In this document: positions 63,104 to 64,000 of the stretch, piece by piece
Layout: every line of letters begins with the position of its first letter
Position numbering within the stretch: position 1 is the stretch's first letter
From: Rhizobium pisi
GTDB taxonomy: Bacteria > Pseudomonadota > Alphaproteobacteria > Rhizobiales > Rhizobiaceae
Reading direction: 5' to 3'
Assembly (NCBI RefSeq): GCF_003938655.1
Contig: NZ_RJJT01000005.1
Span: 248,001 to 312,000, forward strand
Length of the DNA: 64,000 nt
Program-made: the position numbers and the translations under genes
The notes under the pieces: generated by a model
Database searches by the model: none
What the model was told of the DNA's origin: nothing
The model's input: only the letters and a program-made list of their open reading frames with translations

Positions 63104-63328
63104 TCAACGGCTGGTGCCCAAGACCGCCTTCCATAGGAGGCGAATTTTCTCGAGGCGCGGCTTTATGCGCTCAGCAGTTGGCTTCGCCATACCGTTACGG
63201 AAATCTGCAAGTGCCTGCGCCTCCAGCCGGGTACGGAACGTCGGAGCCGCGCCGGAGGCGGGCAGTCGGGTCATTTGGTCCACGACCGTCCAACCGCCGT
63301 CATGCTCCTGAATTTCGTACCTGGTCAT
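63104..63328 (-). CDS. Small conserved rhizobial protein, 74 residues
   Basis: The protein reads TRYEIQEHDGGWTVVDQMT at the start and has the family motif RTRLEAQALADFRNGM in the middle, ending in a basic helix (IKPRLEKIRLLWKAVL). The same motif occurs in the damaged copy at 1169-1360. The N-terminal strand pattern looks like a small beta-beta-alpha domain. ATG 63328 is preceded by GAGAG. The function is unknown. Confidence 0.6.
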   Translation of the reverse strand: MTRYEIQEHDGGWTVVDQMTRLPASGAAPTFRTRLEAQALADFRNGMAKPTAERIKPRLEKIRLLWKAVLGTSR

Positions 63329-64000
63329 CAACGGTCTCTCGCTTTGCCACGTTCAGTTCAACGCATACCGGATCGTCGTTAATTTCTCCGCACGTCTCAG
63401 CCGTTCGCCGCACAAGAGTTTTAAAGACGATGAACGTCAAGTTAAATACACCACTTCCTGCTAGGGGAAGTGATTGCAGTCTCCCACGCGCCAGGCGAGA
63501 ACGAGCAGGAAAAATGCATGGTGCGACTTGAGAATAGCGTCAGCACGGGATGGCCAGAAGGCTAGCAAATGGGAGTTAACCTCGCCCACCGCAAACAAAT
63601 CCATAGTGAAACGACAGAGCAAGCAGCCACGGATCAACGGTAGGACATCAGAGAAACCTGCGGCGGCCGCGATATGCGTGTTGAACGCGAGAGTGGAAAA
63701 CCGGTTCTGCTTCACGCCCTGCATTTAAGTGCCAGTCGATCGCGTCGCCGGGGAATGTCGGCACGCTGATTGTCCAGCGGAAACCTTGGAAGCGAGCGCA
63801 TTACCAGGCGGCGGGGCATCGCTTTCGGAATAGGCCACGAGCGGCAACTTCCCGCCATTATGAGATGTAGACCGAGGTCTCAAGTGCGCCAATAGCAAAA
63901 ATTGACAATCTTAAACGAGGGAGCAAGATGATCTCCATCCGGCGGCCGGCCACACGGTTAGCCATCGATCGCTATGCTAACCGCGCGAAGATCACGCCTC
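63329..64000. other. Gene-free right end of window
   Basis: I find no frame with a recognisable product in these 672 bp and no RNA gene. A real gene may begin beyond the right edge. Confidence 0.4.

Overview
The window looks like part of an accessory replicon (plasmid or chromid) of a Rhizobium of the leguminosarum/etli group. The reasons are the high-GC alphaproteobacterial coding style, many solute ABC transporters each with its own regulator, ISNCY/IS110/IS30/IS3 remnants, and small hypothetical families that I associate with rhizobial plasmids. The species is inference. I saw no rRNA, tRNA, CRISPR array or replication origin.

Layout. 1-4.4 kb: the end of a Fic gene, a truncated small gene, an unknown protein and a nested scar of three insertion sequences. 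4.4-13.4 kb: amino-acid and lactone-type catabolism. An aminotransferase/SDR/RraA operon is divergent from a LysR gene with a clear palindromic operator. A deletion junction fuses two gene remnants. A metallo-beta-lactamase-fold hydrolase and an alpha/beta hydrolase are divergent from a second LysR gene. 13.6-24.6 kb: a two-component system followed by a nine-gene operon (HAD phosphatase, class III PLP enzyme, arginase-fold protein, SMR-like protein, desaturase, Cys-type alpha/beta hydrolase, FemAB-like transferase, second SMR-like protein, cyclopropane synthase-like methyltransferase). It ends in a 60 bp antisense overlap with a MipA/OmpV outer-membrane protein gene. I read it as an undescribed pathway that makes and exports a modified amino-lipid.

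24.7-32.8 kb: decayed GMC oxidoreductase and GST genes, a LuxR-type regulator with a degenerate receiver domain, and a type I secretion locus. That locus has two related glycine-rich proteins, one with four repeats of about 75 residues, plus an ABC exporter and an HlyD-type adaptor. The exporter's nucleotide-binding domain has lost the LSGGQ signature. An IS3 orfA remnant follows.

32.9-53.5 kb: a catabolic island with two GNAT paralogues, an ArgE-like deacetylase, a GhrA-like reductase, a cupin, two aldehyde dehydrogenases, a TtuC/DmlA-type dehydrogenase, two FAD amine oxidases, two type II HAD enzymes, a class III aminotransferase, a peptide/opine-type ABC importer and an AsnC regulator. Together they suggest uptake and oxidation of an amine or amino-acid derivative. 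53.5-59.3 kb: a sugar or sugar-acid operon (DapA-family aldolase, GntR regulator, binding protein, two permeases, PfkB kinase) without its own ATPase.

59.3-64 kb: a sparse, decaying stretch with small hypothetical genes, a secreted small protein, a frameshifted LysR pseudogene and a second copy of the small gene family found near position 1.3 kb. Coordinates, motifs and overlaps were read from the sequence; family names are from recall, not from a search.
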